This document shows positions 54,504-62,469 of a stretch of 64,000 nucleotides of DNA, in pieces (the stretch's first letter is position 1; the number at the start of each line of letters is the position of its first letter). Position numbers and translations under genes: made by a program. This DNA is from Ochrobactrum sp. Marseille-Q0166. Lineage in GTDB: Bacteria; Pseudomonadota; Alphaproteobacteria; Rhizobiales; Rhizobiaceae. The stretch covers positions 701,501-765,500 of the forward strand of contig NZ_JACJUO010000001.1 in the NCBI RefSeq assembly GCF_014397025.1, read 5' to 3'. A model generated the notes under the pieces. It ran no database searches and was not told the origin of the DNA. It saw only the letters and a list, made by a program, of their open reading frames with translations.

Positions 54504-55559
54504 ATGTCACGCTTCACACGTATCCTTGCCGTGCTCACCGCAGCGACTGCGCTAATGACGGCAGAAGTCCAGGCCTGCACGCGGATTGTCTATCATGGGG
54601 AGGCCGGGCGCATTCTTACTGGCCGCAATATGGATTTCAAAGATCCAATGGTAAGTAATTTCTGGGTTTTCCCGCGCGGAATGAAGCGTAATGGCGAAGC
54701 AGGCTCCCGCTCGATGGAGTGGACTTCGAAATACGGCAGCCTTGCCGTGTCGGGTTATGATATCTCGACGGTCGATGGCTTGAATGAAGCCGGCCTCAAT
54801 GCAAGCCTGTTATGGCTGAATGCAACGCAGTTTCCGAAAGACGATGATGCGACGCCGCGAATGTCGCTGGCAATATGGGCGCAATTCTATCTCGATCAGT
54901 TTCCAACTGTTGCTGAGGCAATAGAATATACACGCAGCCATCCGTTCCAGGTCGTGAGCGGCGAAGTTCCTGGTCGTCCGGGCAGTCTTGCTCCCCTCCA
55001 TCTCACACTTTCTGACGCTTCTGGCGACAGCGCTGTTTTGGAATGGATTGGCGGGGAATTGAAAATCTATCATGACCGCTCGTATCAGGTGGTTACAAAT
55101 GATCCGCCTTTTGATTTCCAGCTTTCCAATCAGAAATATTGGAGCGCTGTGGATTCCTTGAATTTTCTTCCAGGTAGCGGTCGCTCTGAAGACCGGTTTG
55201 TTCGTGCCGGTTTCTACGTCAACGCTGTGACGCAGACTGAAGATCCAAGAATTGCGGCTTCTGCTGTCTTTAGTGTGATCCGGAATGCATCGGTGCCTTA
55301 TGGCATTAGCCTGCCTGATGCGCCTAATCTTTCGACGACTCGCTGGCGTGTCGTTGCAGACCACAAGAGTTTGACCTTCCACGCGGAGTCTGCGACATCA
55401 CCGAATGTGTTCTGGGTCGATCTCAAGAAGCTCGATTTTTCGGAGGGCGCAAAAGTTCGTAAGCTGGATGTCGGCGTTGATATGAGCCGTGTGCTTGTCG
55501 GAGAAACCTCCGATGCATTTGTGGAAGAAAAACCTTTTGTTTTCCAGGCCGCGGAATAG
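54504..55559 (+). CDS. linear amide C-N hydrolase, choloylglycine hydrolase family
   Basis: 351 residues from the ATG at 54504; a GTG at 54495 is in frame. The signal peptide ends at QA, leaving Cys25 as the N-terminal nucleophile (CTRIVYHGEAG), with the family motifs LTGRNMDFKDP (Arg/Asp pocket), NEAGLNASLLWL and SDASGDSAVLEWIGG. It is an Ntn-type hydrolase of the bile-salt-hydrolase/penicillin V acylase group. Brucella encodes such an enzyme that affects bile tolerance and virulence. Natural substrate is unknown. Exported, then self-processed at the Cys. Confidence 0.88.
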   Translation: MSRFTRILAVLTAATALMTAEVQACTRIVYHGEAGRILTGRNMDFKDPMVSNFWVFPRGMKRNGEAGSRSMEWTSKYGSLAVSGYDISTVDGLNEAGLNASLLWLNATQFPKDDDATPRMSLAIWAQFYLDQFPTVAEAIEYTRSHPFQVVSGEVPGRPGSLAPLHLTLSDASGDSAVLEWIGGELKIYHDRSYQVVTNDPPFDFQLSNQKYWSAVDSLNFLPGSGRSEDRFVRAGFYVNAVTQTEDPRIAASAVFSVIRNASVPYGISLPDAPNLSTTRWRVVADHKSLTFHAESATSPNVFWVDLKKLDFSEGAKVRKLDVGVDMSRVLVGETSDAFVEEKPFVFQAAE

Positions 55560-55593
55560 CTTGGTCCAGACAAACGGTGAAAGGGTTGATGCT

Positions 55594-56253
55594 GTGAAAT
55601 ATTCTGCCGTTTTAAGTTTGGCGTTGGGGATCTCTGCATTGGCACCCATGACTGCGTTTGCTCAGGCTGGGTTTGATTGTGGTAAAGCTTCTACAAAAAC
55701 AGAGAAAGCGATTTGTTCACACAGCGAGATTGCAGAAGCTGATCGCGCAATGTCGATAGCTTATGCTGCCCTGATTGATCGGTCAGATTCCGGCCTGAAA
55801 GAAGCGCTCCGTGAAGATCAGACAGCTTTTCTAAAGCAACGTTCAGAGGCATTCGAAAGCCATTTATCTAACCCTGAAATGCGGCTTGAAGGTTTGCATT
55901 ATCGCACCGAGCAACGCGCGGAACTATTCAATTGGATTTCGGTCACCAACGGCTCCTCTCTTGAAGGCAACTGGCAAAATGCGTGGGGCAGCATCAAGGT
56001 TGAGAAGAAATCGCCCACTCAGCTCGCTGTGAATATTGATGTTGCAGATCAGGCCAATGGTAGCTGGGTCTGCAGCTTTGAAGGAACGGTTCAGCTAAAG
56101 AGCGCGGGTGAAGCGGTGTATCAAGGAGAGGGCGGACCACTGACCCTGAAACTTGATGGTGCTGTGCTCAAAGTTCCCACTCCTTTTTGTGATGCATCCA
56201 CCTCGGGGGGCTATGGATCAGCAGCCGGCACGTATTTTCGCGTTGGCGCATAG
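55594..56253 (+). CDS. exported protein with LprI-like N-terminal domain
   Basis: 219 residues from a GTG at 55594, AAGGG eight bases before; the frame runs further upstream into the previous gene. Signal peptide ends at AFA (about residue 23). The mature start FDCGKASTKTEKAICSHSEIAEADRAMS is the LprI-type domain (PF07007) with two Cys, found in secreted lysozyme-inhibitor-like proteins. A C-terminal beta-rich part (SLEGNWQNAWGSIKVEKK onwards) has another Cys pair. A lysozyme-inhibitor role is possible but unproven. Confidence 0.82.
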   Translation: MKYSAVLSLALGISALAPMTAFAQAGFDCGKASTKTEKAICSHSEIAEADRAMSIAYAALIDRSDSGLKEALREDQTAFLKQRSEAFESHLSNPEMRLEGLHYRTEQRAELFNWISVTNGSSLEGNWQNAWGSIKVEKKSPTQLAVNIDVADQANGSWVCSFEGTVQLKSAGEAVYQGEGGPLTLKLDGAVLKVPTPFCDASTSGGYGSAAGTYFRVGA

Positions 56254-56280
56254 TGGGCGTTTGCGTGGCATAATTCGCTC

Positions 56281-56529
56281 ATGGAGAACACGATAAGGAA
56301 GGATTGGTGCATCTCGGCGATTATATCGCTGATTTTTGGATGTTTTACCGCGTTTCTCTTCTTTTACCTGGTGTTCTTTGGTGTGGGGAATGATGGATAC
56401 CTGATGATATTTTGCGTTTACACAGCACCTGTCGCACTCGTATCGGGCTTGTGGGGGCTGTTTTATTGGCGAAGCTTGCCAGCCGTTGTTGGAATATGCC
56501 TTGCTTTATCTCCATTGGTTTATTTGTGA
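56281..56529 (+). CDS. small hydrophobic membrane protein
   Basis: 82 residues with two long hydrophobic stretches (about 12-36 and 40-62) and a third near the end. No clear ribosome site, so this is a weaker gene call. It may be a young or lineage-restricted gene. No family is recognised. Confidence 0.5.
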   Translation: MENTIRKDWCISAIISLIFGCFTAFLFFYLVFFGVGNDGYLMIFCVYTAPVALVSGLWGLFYWRSLPAVVGICLALSPLVYL

Positions 56530-56617
56530 CGCGGTCTACATAGGAACGTGTCTTTGCGGGTTGTACAAAACTAAGGTCGCAGGCTTCGATAAAAGGCTTG
56601 GGGAGATGTTTGTCATT

Positions 56618-56639
56618 TCAGTTGCGAAAATTTGCAACT
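56618..56639. promoter_or_regulatory. inverted repeat upstream of mur, candidate Fur/Mur operator
   Basis: CAGTTGC at 56618-56624, 8-bp spacer GAAAATTT, GCAACTG at 56633-56639. Perfect 7-bp arms, 28 bp before the mur start. It resembles Mur-responsive sequences of rhizobia (TGCAA-type arms around an A/T centre). Would suit autoregulation. Confidence 0.6.
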
Positions 56640-56666
56640 GGCGTGTCCTGGGTGCATAATCAATGC

Positions 56667-57092
56667 ATGAATGAATCACACAAGAAACCCGATTATGAAC
56701 AGGAACTGCGGCAGGCAGGCGTAAGGATTACGCGACCTCGCCGGATTATCCTGAACATTTTGACAGAGACTGAGGATCATCCAGATGCGCTGGAGATTTT
56801 CAGGCGTGCTGTTGTGATTGATAGCAGTATTTCTTTGTCGACCGTCTATCGTACGATGAAGTTGCTTGAAGAACTGGGCGCCATCCATCGCCATGCATTT
56901 GCCGGTGGACCATCTCGTTTTGAGCAGGCAAGCGGCGCACATCACGATCATATTATCGATATGGACTCGGGTGATGTGGTCGAGTTTCGCTCAGATAAAA
57001 TTGAAAAGCTTCAGGAAGAGATAGCCCGCGAACTGGGCTACGAGATTGTGCATCACCGTCTCGAACTTTATTGCAAAAAAACTAAATCCTGA
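56667..57092 (+). CDS. mur: Fur-family metal-responsive regulator, probable Mur
   Basis: 141 residues from the ATG at 56667. Winged helix with the DNA-recognition segment [22 protein letters not shown], then the metal sites [16 protein letters not shown] and the dimerisation helices. The HHDH motif and the lack of the Cys-X2-Cys pairs of Zur/PerR suggest the Mur/Fur clade; Brucellaceae Mur controls manganese uptake. This placing next to the stress kinase matches that of mur. Fur itself cannot be ruled out. Strong terminator follows. Confidence 0.82.
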   Translation: MNESHKKPDYEQELRQAGVRITRPRRIILNILTETEDHPDALEIFRRAVVIDSSISLSTVYRTMKLLEELGAIHRHAFAGGPSRFEQASGAHHDHIIDMDSGDVVEFRSDKIEKLQEEIARELGYEIVHHRLELYCKKTKS

Positions 57093-57246
57093 TGGAACCA
57101 ATCGGCGTGAGCGGCGTTTTTTAAAAAGAAGGTCGCAACCCGCCCCGCACGCGGCCTTCAAGTTCACTTCAACCTCCCCGTATGAAGTGAACAGCGAGAA
57201 TGCCGCGCAGACGCCCCCGTTATGCCGTCGGCGTTCCGCATAATCA

Positions 57247-57287
57247 AAGAAAAGCCGTTGTGTTTATTGAACACAACGGCTTTTCTT
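57247..57287. terminator. strong bidirectional terminator between mur and the HWE kinase gene
   Basis: An 18-bp stem (AAGAAAAGCCGTTGTGTT, loop TATTG) flanked by A- and T-runs on both sides. It serves both converging transcripts. The 57093-57246 part has nothing else. Confidence 0.93.
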
Positions 57288-57305
57288 TTTTTAATAACAA
57301 TATGG

Positions 57306-58313
57306 TTATGAATCGAATTGTTCGGCAGGGACGGTGAGAGAATAAACTGCACCATTGCCGTCAACGCGATAATCCGCGTGGCCGCCGACGGCTGCTGGCA
57401 CGATGCGCTGGAGAACAGCACTGCCAAAACGCGGATCATGTTTGACATCAGGCATGGCCGGATTTGTTTCGTCCCAATGGAAAGTCAGTTCTTCATCACC
57501 TTCATCATTGCGGTGAATCTTGGCCGAGATGACCACGCATCCATAGGGAATGGATAGGCCGCCAAAGGATGTCGCGTTTATAATCAGTTCGTGTAGTGCG
57601 AGGCCGATATGGAGTGCGGCACCCGGAAACAGATAAGGGTTGTTATCACTTTCTATTGTCAGGCGTTCATCGGTGATATCGATATATTTTTCAATCTGCG
57701 AATGCACGAGATCAAGAAAAAGCGCGCCATGCCAATTGGAATCCGTCACCAAATCCTGTGAGTAAGAAAGCGACTGGATGCGTCCACGGAACTTTAATAG
57801 AAAGTCGTCAACCGTATCGGTAAATCGAGCCGTTTGGCTCGCAATGCTTTGAACTATGGCAAGCAGATTTTTTGAACGGTGACTGACCTCTCGTAGCAGG
57901 GTCTTTAAAACCTGTTCACGACGTTTGAGTTCACTGATTTCAAGCGCTGTCGTTACCAGTCCGATTATAGTCCCATCCGAATTGCGATCGCAATCGATAT
58001 GGAATTCAATCCAGCGGAGCTTGTCACCATCGTTAATGGCAAGTTCAACATTTTGCGCCGTTCCTGTTTCCAAGGCAGTGCGTTTTGCGTGCTCCAGTCG
58101 CGGAGCCGACGTGGAAAAAATGAAATCGCAATCCCGTCCTCCAGCTTTCCACTTTTCCTTCCAGTAAGGCGGTATGTTTTCGCCCCAGATATAGCGGAGA
58201 TCAGGTGCCTGATAGAGAACACAAATATTACTGTTTCTGACTGCTCGCAAGAGTGCGCGCAAGCGTGATGTATCTGGCTCGATATCTTTGAGGGGAGTAT
58301 CTGGTGTCGTCAT
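57306..58313 (-). CDS. PAS-HWE/HisKA_2 sensor histidine kinase
   Basis: 335 residues, no membrane segment, so cytosolic. A PAS-like domain covers about 20-130 (LLRAVRNSNICVLYQAPDLRYIWG ... IIGLVTTALEISELKRRE). The kinase starts at LLREVSHRSKNLLAIVQSIA with phosphoacceptor His145, and the ATP domain holds LHELIINATSFGGLS (N box) and a C-terminal G-rich part. HWE/HisKA_2 kinases in Rhizobiales phosphorylate PhyR. It lacks the LOV cysteine motif, so it is not LovhK. Signal unknown. It lies 5 kb from ecfG. Confidence 0.86.
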   Translation of the reverse strand: MTTPDTPLKDIEPDTSRLRALLRAVRNSNICVLYQAPDLRYIWGENIPPYWKEKWKAGGRDCDFIFSTSAPRLEHAKRTALETGTAQNVELAINDGDKLRWIEFHIDCDRNSDGTIIGLVTTALEISELKRREQVLKTLLREVSHRSKNLLAIVQSIASQTARFTDTVDDFLLKFRGRIQSLSYSQDLVTDSNWHGALFLDLVHSQIEKYIDITDERLTIESDNNPYLFPGAALHIGLALHELIINATSFGGLSIPYGCVVISAKIHRNDEGDEELTFHWDETNPAMPDVKHDPRFGSAVLQRIVPAAVGGHADYRVDGNGAVYSLTVPAEQFDS

Positions 58314-58466
58314 GAAAGCCTCAACTTCCGCCTGCTATCGAGTAAAATTGATTGAAGAAAAGATGAAAATATCGATTTTTGGATTACGTTTCGTTCAGAC
58401 GTTCGGATTGAAGAGCAAGCACTCAAAAATTTTTTGAATGAACTGGTGCGCTCTGCAATTTTGTGA

Positions 58467-58502
58467 TTCGCGCCGTCCTCGTATGAGACGAGACGGCGCG
58501 AA
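58467..58502 (-). repeat. 11-bp GC-rich hairpin downstream of the DUF1328 gene
   Basis: TTCGCGCCGTC ... GACGGCGCGAA, 14-nt loop. A second hairpin GAGGCG, AAAG, CGCCTC at 58520-58535 lies closer to the stop and is followed by a modest U-rich run, probably the DUF1328 terminator. Confidence 0.6.
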
Positions 58503-58548
58503 ATATTTAAAATCTGCAAGAGGCGAAAGCGCCTCCCGTTATGATGAC

Positions 58549-58713
58549 TTAGGCCTTTCGCACCACCGAAGCGATGAGGGAAATAACCAACAAAGCAAGA
58601 AATACGAAAAACAGTATCTGCGCTATACCGGCGGAAGCGCCAGCAATGCCGCCAAAGCCGAGCGCGCCTGCTACAAGAGCTACGACAAGAAATACCAGAG
58701 CGTAATAAAGCAT
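58549..58713 (-). CDS. DUF1328 (YtjA-type) small membrane protein
   Basis: 54 residues: [40 protein letters not shown] and [14 protein letters not shown]. Two helices, the known YtjA/DUF1328 pattern, induced by envelope or osmotic stress in other bacteria. GAGGAGACCCAAA precedes the ATG. An exact EcfG-type promoter (58745-58770) lies upstream, so it should be a general stress gene. Confidence 0.9.
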   Translation of the reverse strand: MLYYALVFLVVALVAGALGFGGIAGASAGIAQILFFVFLALLVISLIASVVRKA

Positions 58714-58744
58714 TTTGGGTCTCCTCTTTTTTCAGTGATAGAGA

Positions 58745-58770
58745 AACGTCCCAACTATACTTTTGGTTCC
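58745..58770 (-). promoter_or_regulatory. EcfG-type promoter of the DUF1328 gene
   Basis: GGAAC (58770-58766), spacer of exactly 17, CGTT (58748-58745) on the minus strand. This is the consensus GGAAC-N17-CGTT for the alphaproteobacterial general stress sigma factor EcfG. Confidence 0.85.
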
Positions 58771-58901
58771 TTGAAATAGACAATTTGAAGGTCCAAACCT
58801 CAAAAAATCACAATTCTGGAGCAGGTGATTTTTGTTTAAAGTAGGTCCCTCTTTGAAGATAACTCTTCGCAGAGGGACATGCATACGAACATTATTGTTC
58901 T

Positions 58902-59696
58902 TTATGCAGCTGCTTCGGCGGCTTCCTCAAAAAACAAAGCCTGACTGATCAAAGCCTTGACCATGTCTGGATTGAAAGGCTTGGTCACAAGGAAGGTAGG
59001 TTCGGGACGCTCACCCGTCAAAAGGCGTTCTGGGAAAGCGGTTATGAAAATGACTGGAACCGTCGCATCGGTGAGAATTTCATTAACCGCATCAATGCCG
59101 GAACTGCCATCCGCAAGCTGGATATCTGCCAGAACCATGCGCGGTCTTTCTTTGTTGTATAGCGCGACAGCTTCATCTTTCGTACGGGCAATGCCGACGA
59201 CTTCATGGCCCAGACTTTCCACCATCTGTTCGATATCCATCGCGATCAACGGTTCATCTTCGATGATCATGATGCGGGTTGCGACCTGTCTGGAAATCTC
59301 GGTCGAAGCCGACGCAAGAATAGCACTGAATTCTTTTTCGCTTAGTTCGAGAATCTCGGCAGCTTCGCGCTCATTAAATCCTTCCACTGCAACCAACAGA
59401 AAAGCCTGTCGTGGCAATGGAGCAATATGCGACAGATTGCGCGCTGCCTGTTTTTCCCATGCGAATTGGGATGCTGGTTCGGGAACGTGCACCGATGCAG
59501 TCTTGTACAGATTGCAGAACAGGCGATAAACCGCAATTCTGTCTCCGGATGACTGCGGGAAGATGCTAACATCTGCAATCAATGCTTCCAGCGTTGCTGC
59601 AACATAGGCATCGCCCGAGGCTTGCGTTCCAGTCAAAGCGCGGGAAAAGCGGCGAAGATATGGAAGATGCGGCGCAATACGCGTCGATAACGTCAT
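58902..59696 (-). CDS. phyR: general stress response regulator PhyR
   Basis: 264 residues from the ATG at 59696 (MTLSTRIAPHLPYLRRFSRA); an ATG at 59714 is in frame. The N-terminal 1-130 is a sigma-like domain (SL) mimicking an ECF factor, the C-terminal 140-264 a receiver with Asp191 as phosphoacceptor, Thr219 and Lys239, acid pocket Glu146/Asp147. When phosphorylated it opens and the SL domain binds NepR, freeing EcfG. Divergent from nepR-ecfG. Confidence 0.96.
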   Translation of the reverse strand: MTLSTRIAPHLPYLRRFSRALTGTQASGDAYVAATLEALIADVSIFPQSSGDRIAVYRLFCNLYKTASVHVPEPASQFAWEKQAARNLSHIAPLPRQAFLLVAVEGFNEREAAEILELSEKEFSAILASASTEISRQVATRIMIIEDEPLIAMDIEQMVESLGHEVVGIARTKDEAVALYNKERPRMVLADIQLADGSSGIDAVNEILTDATVPVIFITAFPERLLTGERPEPTFLVTKPFNPDMVKALISQALFFEEAAEAAA

Positions 59697-59800
59697 GATT
59701 CTTAAGCTCCTCATTGCCGCTGTTTTCGTTCTTCCTACAAAAATCGTCCGGGCTGATCCCTTTAGAAGAATGTTAGAGAGCGCGGCATTATGCTATAAAA

Positions 59801-59825
59801 AACTACAGTCGGTGAAAAAAGTTCC
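59801..59825 (-). promoter_or_regulatory. EcfG-like promoter of phyR
   Basis: GGAAC (59825-59821), 16-bp spacer, AGTT (59804-59801). Matches GGAAC-N16-CGTT in eight of nine positions. Confidence 0.65.
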
Positions 59826-59845
59826 ATGAAAGAGGTTTATTTTGT

Positions 59846-59870
59846 GGAACTTTTTGAAAGGTCCCGCATT
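59846..59870 (+). promoter_or_regulatory. EcfG-like promoter of nepR-ecfG
   Basis: GGAAC (59846-59850), 16-bp spacer, CATT (59867-59870). One mismatch to the consensus. It supports autoregulation of the sigma factor operon. Confidence 0.65.
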
Positions 59871-59933
59871 TACCAATTCGAGTAAGGGCCGGGTCATTAC
59901 TAAACTTGGCGTCATGCCGGGATTGATTAAGAG

Positions 59934-60161
59934 ATGATGGATAAGAAAAACCTTCAAGCGAACGGAGCCGGTGTCCGGCTCAATGGGCGCGTCCAGAAGG
60001 ACATTTTAGGGCCGAATTGTGAAGTCGGTCTTAAGTTGAAAGCGCTTTACACCTCAATACAGGACGAGACCATTCCGGATCGTTTTCTCGACCTGCTGGA
60101 AAAACTTGATCAGGCTGAACAGGAGAGTACGCGTGAGCACAGAACGGGTTCTGTCGGCTGA
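59934..60161 (+). CDS. nepR: anti-sigma factor NepR
   Basis: 75 residues. The conserved core is the helix pair GLKLKALYTSIQDETIPDRF then LDLLEKLDQAEQ, which binds either EcfG or the PhyR SL domain. The basic, unstructured ends are typical. The start could be 59934 or 59937. It overlaps ecfG by 29 bp, so translation is linked. Cytosolic. Confidence 0.95.
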   Translation: MMDKKNLQANGAGVRLNGRVQKDILGPNCEVGLKLKALYTSIQDETIPDRFLDLLEKLDQAEQESTREHRTGSVG

Positions 60162-60705
60162 GGAGATGGCGCAGTTCAAGCGCGAGCTTCTCGCGTCTTT
60201 GCCCAGCCTGCGCGCATTTGCGGTATCATTGATCGGTCAACATGATCGAGCGGATGATCTCGTCCAGGATACGATTATGAAAGCCTGGGCTAAACAAGAA
60301 TCGTTTGAGTTGGGCACGAATATCAAAGCCTGGCTTTTTACAATTCTAAGAAATGAATTTTACACGCAGATGCGTAAACGTGGTCGGGAAGTTCAAGATA
60401 CAGACGGAGTCTTTAGCGAGCAGTTGGCGGTCCATCCGTCGCAATATGGTACGCTCGATTTGCAGGACTTCAAGGTTGCACTCGATAAACTGCCCGATGA
60501 TCAGCGTGAAGCTATCATCCTGATCGGTGCTTCCGGCTTCGCCTACGAAGAGGCCGCCGAGATTTGCGGTTGTGCCGTCGGCACAATCAAGAGTCGTGTC
60601 AGTCGTGCTCGTACGCGCTTACAGGAATTATTGCAAATTGATGGCGAGGCTGATTATGGCCCTGATGCGAACTCTTCCCGCGCGACTTTGAGAAGTTTTG
60701 CCTGA
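60133..60705 (+). CDS. ecfG: general stress ECF sigma factor EcfG
   Basis: 190 residues from a GTG at 60133 with CAGGAGAGTACGC before it; ATG at 60166 is a possible later start. Region 2 (DRADDLVQDTIMKAWAK, FELGTNIKAWLFTILRNEFY) and region 4 (LPDDQREAIILIGASGFAYEEAAEICGCAVGTIKSRVSRAR) are ECF15-type. It is released from NepR by phosphorylated PhyR and reads GGAAC-N17-CGTT promoters. It overlaps nepR, and a complex set of hairpins lies behind it. Confidence 0.96.
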   Translation: MSTERVLSAEEMAQFKRELLASLPSLRAFAVSLIGQHDRADDLVQDTIMKAWAKQESFELGTNIKAWLFTILRNEFYTQMRKRGREVQDTDGVFSEQLAVHPSQYGTLDLQDFKVALDKLPDDQREAIILIGASGFAYEEAAEICGCAVGTIKSRVSRARTRLQELLQIDGEADYGPDANSSRATLRSFA

Positions 60706-60837
60706 TCATCAGGCCTTGTAACTTGAACAAACCGTTCCATTCGTGTTTGCTTATTAATCTAGCGTCAGAAACCTAATGGATTGAATTTGATGTTTGAATC
60801 CCCGCTGACACATATGCTGCTTCAAACGTCAAATTCG

Positions 60838-60876
60838 AAAAAACCACTAGACACATATAGTTGCTAGTGGTTTTTT
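60838..60876 (+). terminator. intrinsic terminator of nepR-ecfG
   Basis: AAAAAACCACTAG ... CTAGTGGTTTTTT, 13-nt loop. The right arm CTAGTGG can instead pair with a second CCACTAG at 60931-60937 (see next entry), which would break this hairpin. Confidence 0.85.
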
Positions 60877-60937
60877 GATTCCAACATTTGCTTGGCGCGT
60901 GCACCGAGGGATGCAAATGTTGGAATCAGACCACTAG
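60864..60937. promoter_or_regulatory. alternative hairpin overlapping the ecfG terminator
   Basis: CTAGTGG (60864-60870), then a perfect 16-bp arm TGATTCCAACATTTGC (60876-60891), a 21-nt loop, its complement GCAAATGTTGGAATCA (60913-60928) and CCACTAG (60931-60937). The long stem excludes the terminator fold because both use 60864-60870. Possible termination/antitermination switch or a retained mobile-repeat remnant. Rest of 60706-61009 shows no gene. Confidence 0.6.
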
Positions 60938-61009
60938 AATGGTTTTCGATGCTGGTTTGCAGGTTCTGAGCATAGCGTTACGCATAGTATTTTGACCATG
61001 GATTGACCT

Positions 61010-62431
61010 TTGCCTTCATCTTTTTCCAGTGGACTCTTAAAGCCCTCGATACGTCCGATCGCAGTGATTGTGTCGCTGAGCCTTGTATTGCTGTCCGCTT
61101 TGATCACCCTGTTCCTGTCTGCGGGCGTGAATAGCCAGATTGTTGATATTTCCAAGAATTTCGAGCTGCGAGAGCAGGTCGGTAAAGTGACGCGTATTGC
61201 ATATAATATTGAATTGAGCCGTCGGGGCTATTTGCTGACCTTAGATGACAGCTATCTTGATCTTTATCAGGACTCGATTGTCAATATCGACCGGACGCTG
61301 TCTGATCTCGCTGTTTTAACGAAAGACAATCCACAGCAGGACGGACGGCTGAAGACAATAAAAGCACTTACCGAACATGCGCATGAGGACGTGCGGCAGA
61401 CTATTGAACTTGCCAAGGCAGGAAATGTCCAAGAAGCGATAAAAAAAATGCGCAGCGATGAGGGGAAAATCCTCATGAATCAGCTTGCTGACACTGTAGC
61501 GCAATTCATACACACCGAAGAACAGGAACTCACTGCGCGTAACGCACATATAGACGCGATGCGCTATTGGATGACAGCAGCATCGGTGGTGGCGCTCATT
61601 TCCGGTGCAATTCTGGCATTCTTGCTCTTTTCCCGCTTTCAAAGGACTGTTCGTATGCTCTTTGAAGGACACTCAGTTCTTTTGTCTCAAAATGAACTGC
61701 TTGAGGAGCATGTCCGGGAGCGTACAGCGGAATTGGAACATGAACGCGCTATCGCTGAACGCGAACGCAAGCGTGTCGAAATATTGTTGCAGGATTCTAA
61801 TCATCGCATCGGGAACTCCCTTGCGACTGTTTCTTCATTGCTTGGGTTACAATTGCGACAAACACGGAGCGAAGAAGCGCGTGCGGCACTTTCCGCGGCA
61901 CGCGACCGTGTTCAGACGGTCTCGACCGCGCATCGTAGATTGCGTCTTGGCGAAGACATGGAAACGACCCGGGTTGATGAATTTTTGGAAACAGTGATTG
62001 AAGATATTCGTCATTCAATAGGTGAAGACCGTAAGATCAGTTTTGAGACGGATCTGGAGCCGCTTGATTTGAAAGCGCGGGACGTGACCACAATAGGTAT
62101 CATTCTTGGTGAGCTGGTCACAAATGCAATCAAGCACGCGTTTAAAGGACAGGCCGAAGGCATAATATCCGTCAGCTTCAAGCAAGATGCGGATATCGGC
62201 ATTCCCGTGCTGGTCGTTGAGGATAACGGAATAGGCCTACAGCATGACGATGCCGCAAGCGTCAAAGAGCAGGGCGGCTTGGGAACTCTGGTGGTTGAAC
62301 AGCTTTGTATGCAGTTTGGTGAAAAGCCCGATTATTCTGTTTGTGAAAATGGATCGGGTACAAAAGTTACCGTGCGCCTTTCGAGGCTTACAGCACATGA
62401 TGAAGACGATGGCGTCGATACATCGAAATAA
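61010..62431 (+). CDS. membrane-bound HisKA_2/HWE sensor kinase with CHASE3 domain, candidate PhyR kinase
   Basis: 473 residues from a TTG at 61010 (MPSSFSSGLLKPSIRPI). The first membrane helix (about 17-38) is followed by a periplasmic CHASE3-type helical domain (FELREQVGKVTRIAYNIELSRRGYLLTLDD region, ~45-180), a second helix (about 187-207), a coiled coil, and the kinase core LLQDSNHRIGNSLATVSSLLGLQ with His265, ending in LGELVTNAIKHAF (N box), VVEDNGIGL and QGGLGTLVVEQL. HisKA_2 kinases next to phyR commonly phosphorylate it. No good ribosome site for the TTG, so the start is uncertain. Confidence 0.87.
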   Translation: MPSSFSSGLLKPSIRPIAVIVSLSLVLLSALITLFLSAGVNSQIVDISKNFELREQVGKVTRIAYNIELSRRGYLLTLDDSYLDLYQDSIVNIDRTLSDLAVLTKDNPQQDGRLKTIKALTEHAHEDVRQTIELAKAGNVQEAIKKMRSDEGKILMNQLADTVAQFIHTEEQELTARNAHIDAMRYWMTAASVVALISGAILAFLLFSRFQRTVRMLFEGHSVLLSQNELLEEHVRERTAELEHERAIAERERKRVEILLQDSNHRIGNSLATVSSLLGLQLRQTRSEEARAALSAARDRVQTVSTAHRRLRLGEDMETTRVDEFLETVIEDIRHSIGEDRKISFETDLEPLDLKARDVTTIGIILGELVTNAIKHAFKGQAEGIISVSFKQDADIGIPVLVVEDNGIGLQHDDAASVKEQGGLGTLVVEQLCMQFGEKPDYSVCENGSGTKVTVRLSRLTAHDEDDGVDTSK

Positions 62432-62433
62432 AT

Positions 62434-62462
62434 AAGCTCCCGCCATTGTTCAGCGGGAGCTT
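62434..62462. terminator. terminator between the kinase gene and the DUF883/holin-like operon
   Basis: AAGCTCCCGC, 9-nt loop, GCGGGAGCTT, then TTG. Its position between converging genes suits both. Confidence 0.9.
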
Positions 62463-62469
62463 TTGTTTT

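Noticed and set aside
53657..56530. Integrated island at tRNA-Glu
   Set aside because: No integrase, and no repeat of the tRNA 3' end was found downstream in the window.
57046..57243. Open frame overlapping the end of mur
   Set aside because: No ribosome site; lies in a spacer with biased composition between mur and its terminator.
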